Translations under genes and position numbers: made by a program
Shown here: positions 22,570 through 35,478 of the stretch, piece after piece
Layout of the letters: each line of letters starts with the position of its first letter
Numbering within the stretch: the stretch's first letter is position 1
The notes under the pieces: model-generated
What the model was told of the DNA's origin: nothing
What the model saw: only the letters and a program-made list of their open reading frames with translations
Databases searched by the model: none
Assembly: GCA_013399855.1 (NCBI GenBank)
Contig: VXAY01003830.1
Coordinates: 238,900-302,899 of the forward strand
Length of the DNA: 64,000 nucleotides
Origin: Oxyruncus cristatus
Lineage: Eukaryota; Chordata; Aves; Passeriformes; Cotingidae
Direction: 5' to 3'

Positions 22570-24940
22570 TAACCTTGTGTTCTTGATTGCTTCACTGATG
22601 ACAAACCCCAGGAGGACATCAGGCCTCCTGCCATCATGTACAAGGACAAGGACCTCCATTGCCCTCTCTGACTCTTCCGCGTTAAAATGATGAGCTCCTG
22701 AAAGACTCAAAGACGTGGTACTTCTTTTATATGGAAAGATTATTCAGAGAACATTCATGCCAAAGAGTGTTCCCATGTTCCAGGGTTTACCGTCACAGAT
22801 ATCTGCCTGTGGTGTTCAAAACCCCTGCCTTCTGCTTTGCATTGGGATGGCACAAAGAAGGCCCGTGTCTGTATCCACAAACAGGGTAAAAGAGTAATGT
22901 ATATATTTGCAAAGCACAGTGGTGGTTCCAACTGCAGATGTTCAGAGGTGAGGACTTTTGTTGTGCAGCCCCCCAGGTGTCGTAGGAAGCAGTTTGAGCC
23001 CTGTGCCATGTGCTGGTGAATGAGCTGGGCTGGTGACTGGTTTCAGGCACCTTGTTTAGGTTTTGGTGACCCAAAGTCACAGCATTACAAGACTTCTGAT
23101 CCAAAGGAGCAAACATGGTTTATATACAGAAATGTTCTACCATTTGCATCGGAAGTAGCAATCTACTTTATGTTGTATATTGCTTGCTACAAAAATGTCC
23201 CATTGCATTTATGTAGGCTCAGCTTTCTTCTTTGCATTGGTCAAGCCAGAGGTCTTTGCTCTTAGGCTATTGATCATATTATGTGTAGAATAAACTTAAC
23301 GTCTTGTACTCTTGCTCTCTGCGATATTAAGACCCTGCCAGGAGGATGGGAACTCAGGCTTGCTGAATGGGTGGGAGGAATAGAACTCAACCTCTTTACT
23401 CATTTTCGAGGGTACCACTGGAGGACTCCACATATTAAGTGACTTTTTCATATTGGGCACCTTTGAAGATCTGGATCTTGAGTCATTGTTTAATAAAATG
23501 AGAGAAATGCATAAGGATAGCTTATGAATGATGTGAAGATCATTTTAGCAGTGGTCTTAGGATTTTATGCCATTCTGTTTTAATTTCACAGTTCTGAGTG
23601 AAATCCTTAATCATGTTTCAAGAGAGCGTACCAAAACACATCTTTAATTTGTTGTTTCATACATTTTCCAATACATTCTGTGGAAAGGTTCTGTTTTTGT
23701 ATGAGATAATGAGTTTTGAGGTTAATGAGGATAAGGCCCAGAATTCCTACTGTATTGTGTGCCATTAGTATACAGTAAAAATAAATTGAGAAGCAGACAG
23801 TGTTTTAAAATCCTCTTTTATTTAGGCATTTTGTTTAGCATTCGGAACACAGCCACATTACATGATTAGCTGATTTTAATTACTGTCCTGTAATCAGTTA
23901 AATGAAAGTACATGGAAAACCTAAAAAGACTGTATTTGTGGAGACAGTCTGTTTACACCTCAACCAGGAGGATACTTGGCATGTATGATGCAGCTAAGAG
24001 AAAAATGTGGAAGGCCAAAGAACCTTGAAGACAATTGGATCCAGCCCATTCTTTCTCTCCCCACAATGCAAGCTCTGATGACTTGGTATTTTAATTAATG
24101 TCAACCCTTACCATCAGTGCTCATGGGAACAATCATTAAACCAACACAAAAACATTTTAAATGGCTGGCAACCTACCAGATACTGAGCTAAGCATTCCCA
24201 TGGTAGAGTGGATGGTTTCATAGCCAATTCTGCACTGGATTAAATAAGTACTCTAATAGTACTGGCTAGAAAGGCTATTATTTTCATACTAAACAATGCG
24301 GTATGGTTTCTAAGTTCTATTTTAAAATGTTTTCATACTTACTTCCGAACACTAGTATCAATGTTATTTATATGGATGTGGTTGAATTTTACTCCTTGTT
24401 GTTACTAAAACTTGTTTTTTCTTATTCTTCCTGTTCTTTTCTTTTTTGGTTTCCTTGCTGCTAAACCAAAACCATTTTTTTTTTCCTCCTGGATAATGCA
24501 CATGATCAGACATAGCCTAAACCAACAATTGGTTTCCAATGTAGCTTAAAAACTGCTGTCCAAGTGAATTTTAAAATTGGACAAGTAATACATTTCTTTG
24601 TGTCATGTTACTTTTGCATGGTAGGTTCTGGGTCATGTCTCTAAGTACCTAGTAGGTACTCTGTTGTTCTTACCACTGCAATATTTGCTTGCCAAGTGTA
24701 CTAAGTAGCCTGATCTTTCTTATTCCTCGAAGGTCTCTTTTCCCTCCTCCCATCTTCTGTGTTTGCTGTTTGCTCAAATTGTTTAAACATGGAGCTCAAT
24801 GACAGGCTATTAGCGCTGACTGGAGCCACACATAATGTGGCCACATGTTGTGTAAGCTTCACAACTTGTCTGCTAATTTGCCTCAGGCCTGACCTGAAGT
24901 ACCCTTGCTAGTCTAGCTCTTAGCCCTTCCCCAGCAGAGA
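22570..24940. other. Non-coding stretch right of the CpG island
   Basis: Several ORFs of 60-107 codons overlap at 22.7-23.3 kb on both strands, but they conflict with each other and none has convincing splice or start signals. Nothing else recognised. Confidence 0.35.
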
Positions 24941-24984
24941 CAGGCACTCATACTAACTCTTATGATACATTGGTGAAGTCTTTG

Positions 24985-25260
24985 ATTCGGGGCCAAATCC
25001 TGCCTCCCTTTCTGCCGAAGGTTGTGCCATGGCAGTCAGTGAATCTGCCAGAGGAAGAGAAGAGGACAGAGCCAGCTGTGCTGTAAGGATAGGGATGAGG
25101 ATGAGAACTCTTCCTCTTCTGGTGCAACCCATCAGGAGCAAAAGCCTGTGGTTGAAGCACATTGGACACGCAGTGCAAGAGGAGCTGCCTTTCTTTGCCC
25201 ATGGCTGCATGAATCCCACTGGTGGATCCCTGGGGAAAATACAGTTTCCATAGAAAATCC
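24985..25260. repeat. Possible relic of an old amniote repeat
   Basis: The phrase GGGGCCAAATCCTGCC near 24990 resembles an ancient interspersed repeat widespread in bird and reptile genomes. Both strands are open for 100 codons (minus 24953-25264) only because stops are scarce here. Family not assigned. Confidence 0.25.
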
Positions 25261-25384
25261 ACAACCTACCTGGAAGTCACATGGCAGGGGAAGCCCAGGC
25301 TGGCAAGCAGAGTGGACTGTTTCATTCTTGTCATTAGGCTCTCTGATGCCTCTGTGATGGGTACAAAACGGGGGGTATTTTAGT

Positions 25385-25935
25385 CAAGTGGGAAAACAAA
25401 AAGAGCAGCACATTTAGGAAGAAAATGAGAATAATGAAATACATACTGAGGAGCTCAGAGAATGTACTTGTATAAATGAACCTAGAAGGATCTAAGTCAA
25501 AAGTGAAAAGATCAATGCATATGTATGGCACTGGTGTCCAAAAAGGAAATTAGTTGAAGAGATGGATTTCAGATGATGAGGTACGTTGATTGGGAAGAGG
25601 GTGTGTGGCAGATTAGGCAATAGGATTGATGGGTTGATGCAATTGATCAAGAGCATGGAAATATGTAGAGGAAACCTTAAAAAGGCATTGGAAGCCCCAG
25701 CAACAGTGTATAAACAGCCTTAAAAAGATTGTAAAGCTAAAAACAGGCTAAAAAAAGGAATATGAAAGTTTTGAGAGGGTGGAATTTAGGAGAAGATGGA
25801 ATAGTAAAGTTTAGTGAAAATGAGCTAATTTTGAGCAAGGGAAGACAGCATAGAAAGAAAAAGAGGAAATTCAAAAGATCAGGGGAGAAAAGAGGTAAAA
25901 AGGGGAGAGTTTTGTGAATTAAAATCATGGGGGGG
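25385..25935 (+). repeat. Purine-rich block
   Basis: About 550 bases strongly biased to A and G on the plus strand, with runs such as GGGAAAACAAAAAGAG and AGAAAGAAAAAGAGG, ending in a G9 run near 25930. The minus-strand ORFs here are pyrimidine-run artefacts (F/L/P/S-rich). Confidence 0.55.
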
Positions 25936-25949
25936 GGAATTAAAATGTT

Positions 25950-28900
25950 CTTTTCAGATTCTTTTTCAGCTTTTCCTCATTCACAACCTGAATTTCCTGA
26001 CATAGTGAGATATGAGTAGCAGGGGAGGCTGCATTTTACCCTCCATAAGCTGCTGCAAACATCTTTTCCCATTAAACTGTGATTTTTTTTTCCTGAAGAT
26101 GAAGGGTTGTTTTCAAAAACATTGTCATGATCTAAGGGGTTTTTTTTTTGCCCCTTCAATTCCATTTATGACCCATATTATGAATGTAGGCTGTAAAACC
26201 TTCAGTTGTACAATGTCCAGAAAGTTTCTGGCAAAGTCATCATCTGTTTCATAAAGGTGAAATTTGCTGCAGACAGATGAACAGAGTTTTTCTAGCTGAG
26301 GCATATAATTAGACCAGCAGAATTTTCATGCAAATTCCTCCCTTAGGAATAATGAACAAATATACAGAATTCAGCATGCCATGCCAGACCACGGGCTAAG
26401 GACAGATGTTCAAAGGATCTGTAAAAAATTGAAGGCAGGCATCTAAAAACAATTTAAAGTTGATGTAGCCAAGTCTGTGACTTTCTTTCCTTGAAATGCC
26501 TGTACGAAGTGTGCAGTGCTCTAATTTACATAGCAAATAGGTGATCTTATTTATATAGTAAAGCTTAAAAGTTTGAATTGGGAAAGTAAACTTGTTTCCC
26601 TGTGTGCTGTACAAATATGTATGCTGGAGATGGACCTTATTTCAAAGAATGTGCAAGTAATTAAACAAAAGAGGCAAACAGAAAAGCTGAATACAAGCAA
26701 AATATCTTATTAGTTCCTTCAGAAATAATGGTGCTTCCTCATCACTTCCCCTTACTCATTTCAGCCGTGCCAAAGCTAGCCCTGCCTGTCACCCCTAATG
26801 CATACCAAGCATCCTCTGTCACCCACACAGCAAGGATTTAGTTGGGGGGGAGGTATGTGTTAATCAACAGGACTCTTCTGTGGTTTTTTTTTTTCTTTCC
26901 CTTCTGAGAAGCAATTGTCTTTCTCAGGTCTGGTATGAATAAAAAGAAGAGTAAAACCAGCATAGCAGACGCAAAAAAACTCAAGACACTTTAGTGTTCT
27001 TCTCAAAATACAAAGCATCTCATCCTTGAAAAGTTTTGCCTCTGTCTAGTGGCATATAGATGTCTTGCTTTTCCCCATTCAGGTTAGTTGAATGTTAAAA
27101 CTGATTTTCAAAGATCCTCTTTCTTTTGCCCTAGTCAGCAAAGAACTGACTCAGCATCCCAACAACAATGCATTTAGAGCAGGCATTAGTTTTGAAAATG
27201 TTGTTTCAACTCTGTGAGAGACCATGGCAACAAAGATAGGATGAAGACCTTTGAAGAAGCCTCTGAATACTGTTTAGAAGAAGGAGAATGGATAGGAAAA
27301 CAGAGGGAAAGAGAGTAGGATTCATTTGCTTCTTAGTGATGCTACCATTTTAAGGGGCAGTACTAATTCCTATAATAGATTTCACTCCTGGGCAAAGAAT
27401 GCTACCGAATAGCCCCGAATGAGTGCCACTTCCCATTGAGATAAAACTGAGGGGGTTTTTCCCCTGTGTTTGTTTTGACAAGTAGATTCTTTTGCTTTAT
27501 CTCTCTTAAACAAGAGAAGTTTTAAGGCTTAAAGATTTGAGCCCTTTGAGAAATCAAAACTTCAGTCTTTGAGATTGCGCTAAGTATATTTACTCAAGAT
27601 TTATGACAAATCCCACAGAAGTAAGGAGAATGCTTGATACAATTCAAATAGGCTGGAACTTACCATCTAAATAAGGACTAATCTACTGCCTGCCTGTGCT
27701 TCCTTAGGAAGGGACACCACCACTCCCAGTGTAAAACAAAAGAGGACTTTAGGGAAATAGAAAGTCTGAAAATCCTCATAGTCTATTCATGGGTTGTCTC
27801 CTTTTAACTGACATTTCAAAAGTTATGCCCGCTCATGACAAATGCACTTTTCAGGTTTTGCATGTTTCATTCTTTTTATGATTTTTAGTCCATGCTAAGA
27901 AAATCCTATAATACTTTATCTTACTCTAGCTATAAACATGGAAGAATTTTGATCAAAGGAGACTATTTTAACAGCTGTCTTTCAAGGCAACATGTGCAGC
28001 TCTCTTGGCAGCTTCAGCTAGTAAGGTTTGAAGAAAACAGAAGTCTTTGAAAAGTCTTTGCATGTTTCAGGTGTCAAAAATATTGAATATATTGCCTTTG
28101 CTTGGTGCTTTCCAGGATCTCAAAGCCATGGTCAGGCAATAAAAAAGCTCTGTAGCAGGAACCCTTAATTTAGTTTAAAGAAATCGGAATGATTGCTTCT
28201 GTGGTTTGGGGGGTTTTTTTTGGGTGGCTTCTTTCCCCCATAATCTGCTTTATCCAGCTATTTGTCATCAGAAATAGAATTTTATTTTCTTGGATAAATA
28301 TGGTCTGGGATTAATTATAGAAGAAAAGGAGGGACTGTTGCTCTTTTTGTCAAAATAGAGAAGAGGGACTCCCCTCCCATTACCTTTTCACAGCCAGGGA
28401 AATGAACACTTCCATTATGCTGGACAATGTGGAGCAGAAGTAGCAGGTGGTGACTGCTACTAATCAGGAAGTTAAGTAATAGCCATACTTGAGCACTTTC
28501 TAAAGGATTACCGTTTATGGGAAGATTTGTCCCCTATCCGGGCACCACTGGAAAGAAAACAGTGAGAAAGATGAAAAGATGCCTATTAGTTGCAGATTTT
28601 CCATCCCCTCCCCAGCTCCACACATACACACACTGCCTGCTGCTCTCCCTTTACTGCCCCAACCTGTTCAAACGACTCCAGCAGACAACTGGTAAACCCG
28701 TAAGAACAGATCCTGCACTTAATCCTGCCTCTGCTCCTCCATTCCTGCTCAAGAAAAGCCAGCCTTTCCCCCTGCACACTGGCTGGTGTGCCTGCAAGCT
28801 GTTGCTTGGCTGATCAAAAGGAATATGAGTCACCTGGGACAGGCTTATAAATCAAAGTCCTCTACTTTTAACAGCACTTATTGGCAGGGAAGGAAAAGGA

Positions 28901-29030
28901 AGCTATTATTGCCATTTTTACTCTAGAAATTACTCATTTATTGTCTGACAGATGCCCGTAAAGCGGCCTAGATTTGTCAGAGGTAACCCTATGTCACAAA
29001 CCCTTCTCCATAAGGTATCACAATACTAAT
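25950..29030. other. Non-coding stretch
   Basis: No gene recognised. A plus-strand ORF at 28517-28813 (98 codons) overlaps minus-strand ORFs and has no paired splice sites. Short T- and G-runs occur (26139-26150, 28206-28220). Confidence 0.35.
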
Positions 29031-29040
29031 TCTCCAACAT

Positions 29041-29400
29041 GAGAAAATCACAGGAGGGTTTGGGTTGGAAGGGACCTTCAAAAAGCTTCTGTTCTATCCC
29101 TTGTGCCATGGACACCTCTCACTAGACCGTGTTGTTCAAAGCCTGGTTCAACATGATTTTGAACAATTCCAATGATGGGGCATCCACAATTTCTCTGCGC
29201 AACCTGTTCCAGTATCTCACCACCCTTACTGGAAAAAATTTCTTCCTTGATTCCAGTATAAATCTACCTTCTTTCAGACTGGTCCCACTGATTACTAAAT
29301 GGAAATTATTGGCTTCATTGTTGAAGACAGGAGAAATTTTCCAAATCTTCAGGTAGGTCACAGTGAGTGACATTGTTATAAATCTCTAGTTCTAATGTCT
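29041..29400 (-). mobile_element. CR1 LINE, 5'-truncated 3' end
   Basis: The plus strand shows GGTTTGGGTTGGAAGGGACC, the reverse complement of the avian CR1 3' UTR. On the minus strand 29373-29122 is open for 83 codons and holds the C-terminus of CR1 reverse transcriptase (SRKKFFPVRVVRYWNRL... then SLELFK), ending at the usual stop just before the short 3' UTR. The terminal ATTCTRTG-type repeat is degenerate. CR1 is an avian non-LTR retrotransposon whose copies are usually truncated at the 5' end. Reading frame is largely preserved, yet the copy is clearly dead by truncation. Confidence 0.9.
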
Positions 29401-29740
29401 CACACTTTTCTCTGTTCTTACGTCATCAATGACATGTCACCCAGGCATACAGATGCAAAAGTAAACCAAATTTGATATACAAATTCAAGCCCCAGAACTC
29501 CAGAACATATGAGCCTCTTCAGTCTCCTAGCATCTCACAGGTTGCCCTCAGAACCGAGGGGGAATTAGGAACCCAAGGAGGGACCCAGCAGCTGTCCCTT
29601 GAAGTCCACTGCTTTTCATGCAGCGAGGAGAGTAAGTGACAGTTACCCAGCACTGACCGACATCTTGCCAAGGATTACAGATATTTTGCGTGCCTCCTTG
29701 AATTTGTCCACAGGTCAAAACTACCTCAGCAGTAGTTTGG

Positions 29741-29850
29741 TGGTTTGGTAGGGTTTTTTTGTTTCATTTTTGTGTGTGTTGTGTTTTGGTTTGGGTTTTT
29801 GTGGAGTTTTGTTTTTTTTGGTTGATTTTTGGGGTTTTTTGAGGGGGGAG
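29741..29850 (+). repeat. G/T-rich low-complexity tract
   Basis: GTTTGGTGGTTTGGTAGGG followed by T-runs broken by G, then a G-run. The minus-strand 112-codon ORF (29721-30059) has a lysine/proline/asparagine-rich tail produced by this tract and is not taken as a gene. Confidence 0.7.
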
Positions 29851-30624
29851 TGTGGTCTATAAGACTGTGCTAAGTAGGGCTGACATTTTAAAATTTTTGG
29901 ATCAATACAGGGCATGTCATTCTTTTCCAATATGAACTTCAGATTTTCAGGTCTCCCCTCTGGACTGATATGATTAAAATGAATTACATATGACCCCTGG
30001 ACCTTGCTATACTGCCGGCACGTCCTGGAAGCATGAAAGAATATCTTAAAGAACACCAAGTACAGAGCCCTCTGAATTTGCCACGACTCCTCCAGGACAA
30101 AACCTTCTTTTAAATACTGTTTGTTCCAGCCATTTCAGTACCACTGTTCACTTTCTTATCTGTTGACATGGAGGCTTAGCTTCCTCAGAACATTTTTGTC
30201 TGAAAGATCATTATTTTCTTTTCCAAGCATCCCATGAACAGACCAATTGTACTCCATCAATTTTAAATTTTGATCATCTGCCAATTGCTTTCAAATCTAA
30301 AGCCAATCAAAATTAAAGGAGATTCAGAAAACAGCGAAAGAGGAGCACATCCACTTCAAAAAGGTTACCCAACTGTTTGTTGTTGTTGTTTCATTTTGTC
30401 TCAGGCTTTATAATGATGGCTTTCAGCATTTTTGCTCTGTTTATGTGTCCTTGTTTAAAAGTCAGGGCTGCGCCTGCCCTTCCCCAGGCTACAGACACAC
30501 AAGTGGGCTGCTGTGCAGTTCATCACCCGCATTCGAGCCTCTGCTCACTCCAAAGTCTGGTCTGGTGAATAACTGCCAAGAAAGATGCCTTCCACATTTA
30601 TGTGGAGGGACTTCACCTTCACAG

Positions 30625-30719
30625 CTGCTGTTTATCCTAAATAACGTGGCTTGGAATCATCATATAATGTCTGTGGGGTTTTGTGGGCATCTAATTTTGC
30701 TTGTTTTAACAGACTACAG
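30625..30719 (+). other. Exon-like ORF with strong donor
   Basis: A fair acceptor (GACTTCACCTTCACAG) opens 31 codons plus two bases (LLFILNNVAWNHHIMSVGFC, then a hydrophobic run LILLVL) to a near-ideal donor CTACAG/GTAAGC. The hydrophobic run could be part of a membrane segment. The frame extends upstream through 30445 as well. It has no partner exon and no recognised family. Confidence 0.16.
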
Positions 30720-30729
30720 GTAAGCCTGA

Positions 30730-33700
30730 TAGTTACAGATATTTCATGAGTAAGACTCTAACCTAGCTGTATGTCAGGGAAACAATAAATACTGTTAGTA
30801 CCTAGAATAACCAAGGTCCAATGCTACTTAGCTTCTCAGGACTAAAATAATTTGTGCTATAAGACCTCTAGCATCGTGGGATCCCAGAAGGATGAGTTTG
30901 CTGAAGTTTTCTTCTAAAAATTGGAAAATTCCACAGATATATGAAACTACATAAAACCCTATTGCTGCACCTCAGATTTTTTTTGCTGACCACAGGGTCT
31001 GTATCTTCTGAGGCCATCACGTGCACGAGCAGGCCTGCCGACCTTCTTGGTCATCAGGAAACCTTCTACCAGTAGGAGGCAGGTGCAGACGGCTTCCTGC
31101 TTTACAGGGACACCCTGATTTCTGTGCTCTCCCATTTTGGCATCCTACTGAGAAGCTGTAAGATGAGCGCTTCCCTGTGATGACTTGTGCTTTTTTTTCA
31201 TAATCCAAACTAAGACAAAAGCATTTCGCGTGAGCAGCTTTGATTTTTTTCAAACTGGCTAGTTGTGATTGCTTTGTTATATACCAAGCATTTCTGTGCT
31301 ATTCACTTGAGACTGAAAACTTTAGAAAAATACTGGGTTTTGAAGGTTTGAAGAGTGACTTTCTTCCTCCTGTCAGCAATAGGAATGGTTGTAAGGTATT
31401 TTGTCTGTAATGGAAAAACAAACAGTAAAAAGTTATTGCTACTCATGTAAATGTAAGACAGGCTTTTTCCATATTCCTCATGTTGAATAAAAGAGTTTGG
31501 CAACATATGGAAGACTAACATTACTAGCAGTTTAATAATGAACAGTACAGAGAACGAATGCTGCCATTGCTACAGTAGTCGAAGGTGAGAACAAAGCCTT
31601 ATGGAGGTTAGTCTCGGGGCCCTAGAAAATAAAAAAAAACTGAGGCAAATGGGTTCATTCTGTGCCCCATGTGCTTGGGTATTGGCCAGGCAAAAGAAGG
31701 TCTAGGAGACAGTATCAACTGTGATAAGTCAGGTTTTGTCCACAGACGGCATGCATGCTGAAGGAGTGGAATCAAAGCAGAAAATTACTTTTCAGAAATT
31801 GGCTTAAGCCACAAGACTCCATCTGTGTCCTTACAGAGAGGAAAGAAGAGCAACAGCCCACTGCTTTTCTTCTGCCAAACTTGAAATGAGAAATGTTTCC
31901 CAGGTGCCAGTGTCTTAGGGAGAATTTCTAGGCTGTGAAACTCAGCCTCAAGAGACAGGAGATTAACTCAAGGAAGAGTCTATGTCTCAGAGAGTGCTGA
32001 ATTGCTACCATACTTCTCTCTCTGATATTCCCAGGGTGTTGTCTTCAGCTTCTCTCCAGTCAGTGTGCTGGTGGTTGCAAGTCCTGCTCAGGTACTCCTA
32101 ATTCTCCCTTTACAATGTGTTACATTATTTTCTGCAGGAACTATGTTGTCCAACTCAGGAATTTAACTCTGGAAAACATAAGCTGGAAGTTACGAGTGAC
32201 AATGAAGAATATAACTTTTGTGGTTCAGGCTGTAAGCCAAGGTAGATCTGCTGTGACTGAATGTGGTTCATTTTCCTAAGAAATCAGTCTAACTCTCTTC
32301 ATGTTTTCTTAGTGTTAAAAAGTTGAAAAGAGAAATTGTGGAAAAGTACAGAATACCTAGGAAAGTGAAGGGCATATGATTTCAGTTATAGTTTAATTTT
32401 TAGTGCTATAAATGAAATATGAATGACTGCAAAGAACCTACTAAGTAAATATTTCCGTGTTTAAGCTGATAGTTTGTGGGATGCTGTTTTGAAGTGCTAA
32501 GGTGAAAAAATTACTAAATTGTAAAGTGCATAAGATAGTGATTTATATAGGCCTAAAAAACACCCGGAAGGAGAAATTCTTGTTTGCTTATTTCACTGCT
32601 GGGGTTCTGTGCTCTTGTTCTCCTGTGAGAGCTCCTTCTCTTCCCTAGGGCTTCCCTCAGGCTGTTGGTAGCATCATTAAACACCATAACATAGTTTAGA
32701 CACAATAGCTGTGAAGTACCAATTGCAGCAAAAATCACATATGAATCTGTAATGTGCAGGGAAGGGTACTTGTCTAGCTGTATTGCCAAGATAACCAATA
32801 AGATATGTAGCTTTTAATTTTTAAATGCAGGACTTTTTTTAATCAATAGTCAGTATATCCTTGACAAATGATATTTTGCAATATTTACCCTATAAAGGGG
32901 ATATTATAAATATATTAATAGTAATTATATGAGAAATCTTAGCCTGCTTTTACTTTTGTGTGAAGCACAAAATATACTTTTAGATATGGTTTAGGTAGTT
33001 ACAAGTATGGCATGTCTGATGGTGATGTACAATGTGGCAAGCTCTCGGTATCCACACATTACAAAAAAAGTGTGAAGCCTACACCTACAGCCTTAATTGA
33101 AGTTAAAGTTTGCTGGCCTGCATGGACCACCAGTATCATCTAAAGAAGAAAAAAGGAACAAATGTTTAAGTCATTGAGCATCCCACCCACGCTTCTGCCC
33201 ATTAGTTCCACTCAGCCTGTACTAACACTGCAGTTGTGCATCAGCAGTGTGCTACGACCATCTGGCTAACCTCAGAAAGACATGTGGGCAGCTTATCTTC
33301 AAAGATGAATACCAGCTTTTGGCAACAGCACTAACAGCTGTATCAAGCTGAAGAATGGAAAATAGATCTACTAAGTTCATCTTCTTCTATAAAAGACCAA
33401 ATGACCTGGGGTTGACAGTGCCATTTTAAATGAAGACACTTGGTCAGATTTTCCTGTGCTTTCCTGTTTCTTTGGAAAATATGCTATACAGCTAGTAATA
33501 GTTAAAGAACATCAATGATGACGTGAATCTGTAGGATATATTAGCAGATGAATATTTTTTCCTTGCTTAGTGGAAGTGAGGAATACCCTATGGAGATAAA
33601 AGATGGGAAAATTACTCATAACACTTCATACGATCTTTAACAGTCTCTTCTTAATAAGCACTACATAATTACTGTGAGCTGTTTGAAACTAATTTTGGAG

Positions 33701-34120
33701 ATGTCTTCTTTAACTCTTGCAAGTGTACAACATTTTATAAAAAAATTTGGACAGAGAAAATTTTTTTATTTCAAATCAAGACCAATTAGTCCATCCAGCA
33801 ATGAGAGGTGTTGCATTGCTTCCTGCTTACCTGTTGTGAAACTAATGTGTTTCAGAAAGGATAGAGTTACCCGAGCATCTGAGTTCCTGCAAGGAGGACA
33901 AGGGTGAAGTACTTTTTAATTGTTTTGACTCTACAAATGATGTGAAACCAAGTGCATGGAGGAAAGATTTGCATATCAGGAAGTGTGCTGCTTCATTCAT
34001 CACCCTAAGAAAGAATCGCGAATCATACATACAAACTAGATTTGATTAAACAGGAAATTACTTGTTATCTCCCTTAAAAGAGCACCTTCATGATGTCTGC
34101 TTTGTGAAATGATTCCATGA
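30730..34120. other. Non-coding stretch
   Basis: No gene or repeat family recognised. Minor ORFs (minus 31017-31253, minus 32553-32798) lack support. Confidence 0.35.
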
Positions 34121-34121
34121 G

Positions 34122-34768
34122 AATTACAGAATCACAGTATGGGTAAAGTTAAGAAGGGACCACAGTGAGTCATCTAGTCCAACCTCCCTGCTCAAGCAGG
34201 GCCATCCTAGAGCACATTACACAGGATTGCATCCAGGTGGTTCTCAAATATCTCCAGTGAGGGAGACTCCACAACCTCTCTGGGCAATCTGTTTCAGTGT
34301 GTGGTCACCCACACAGTAAAGAAGTTCTTCCTTTATATTCAGGTGGAACTTCCTGTGCATCACTTTCTGCCTGTTGCCTCTTGTCCTCTTGGTTGGCACC
34401 ACTGAGAAGAGCCTGGCTCCATCCTCTTGGCGCCCTCCCTGTAGATACTTGTAGACATTGATGAGGTCCCCTCTGTAATCTCTTCTTGAGGTTCAGCTCC
34501 CTCAGACTTTCCTTTTAAGAGTTGTTCCAGTCCCTTAATCATCTTTGTCACCTTCTGCTGGACTCGCTTCAGGAGCTCCATGTCTCTCTTGTACTGAGGA
34601 GCCCAGAATTGGACACAGCACTCTGGATGTGGCCTCACTATGCCTCACACCCCATGACTGAATTCGGGTTCTTTGAGCCTCTACACTAGCACTGAATAGA
34701 GGGGTAGGATCACCTCCCTCGACCTGGTGGCAGTGCTCTTCCTCATGCACCTCAGGATACCGTAATTC
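34122..34768 (-). mobile_element. CR1 LINE, 5'-truncated, frameshifted copy
   Basis: About 650 bases matching avian CR1 in reverse orientation. ACAGAATCACAGTATGGG at the left edge is the 3' terminal repeat and UTR; CTAGTCCAACCTCCCTGC follows. On the minus strand the C-terminal part of reverse transcriptase is seen in fragments: RPHPECCVQFWAPQYKRDME at about 34635-34575, the dibasic MIKGLEQL segment, and upstream HCHQVEGGDP in another frame. Frameshifts and a roughly 45-base extra segment (about 34641-34685) show it is inactive. It belongs to a different CR1 subtype or age class than the copy at 29 kb. Confidence 0.9.
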
Positions 34769-35458
34769 TCCTTATGAAAGTAAAGGTGACTCCATAGTAA
34801 AGACACTGAATGCATACTTACCAGTCACAAAGAATAAGGATCATGCAGAATAGTCATATTTAAAATAAAAGTAAAAACGCTTCTCACTTTATAAAGGGGA
34901 ATCCCAGTTATCTGTGTGTGTATGACTGCAGTATCATATGGTCCTGAACGGTTCTAGTGTTGTGAGCTCCCAGTGGTTTTACAATTGCTTGGTCAGCCAC
35001 CCGACAGAAATGTACATGCAAATGTATGTGTTCTCTGTACAAATGGCGTTTCCAGTGACAAACTTAAAAATAGATGGTTATATAGGCTAGCAGAGTCCCT
35101 GCACATAACCAAGAAAAAGAAGATGAGCACTCATAATACTTTGCTAAGTGATTCTTTTCATCTTAACCCATTCCTTTTCTTCTAAACTCAATTATTAGCC
35201 ATACACATGGCAACTACAGATATATAACTGTGTGATAGGAAGATAAAGGGCAGGTAGAAAAAATTCCTCTGATCTTTTCTTATCTCCCATCTGCAGGGTG
35301 CCCTGGAAGAAGCAGATGAAATAAACAAAATACACAGATCTGCCTCCAGACTGTCTTTCCACAGTCATGACTATCACCAGGCTCTTACTGATGTTTCCCT
35401 AAGAAACCATGTCTAGCTCACACATCCCACATTCAGTATCTCTGCTGTGATAATGTAC

Positions 35459-35478
35459 TTTTTTTTAAAAAAAAAAAA
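35459..35478. repeat. T8-A12 homopolymer junction
   Basis: A run of T directly followed by a run of A. It is self-complementary and prone to slippage. Confidence 0.8.

Noticed and set aside
24953..25264. Two overlapping minus-strand ORFs of 100 and 103 codons
   Set aside because: They run in different frames over the same DNA, have no splice or start support, and overlap a probable old repeat relic.
29129..29356. Plus-strand ORF over the CR1 copy at 29 kb
   Set aside because: It is the antisense shadow of the CR1 reverse-transcriptase C-terminus on the minus strand.
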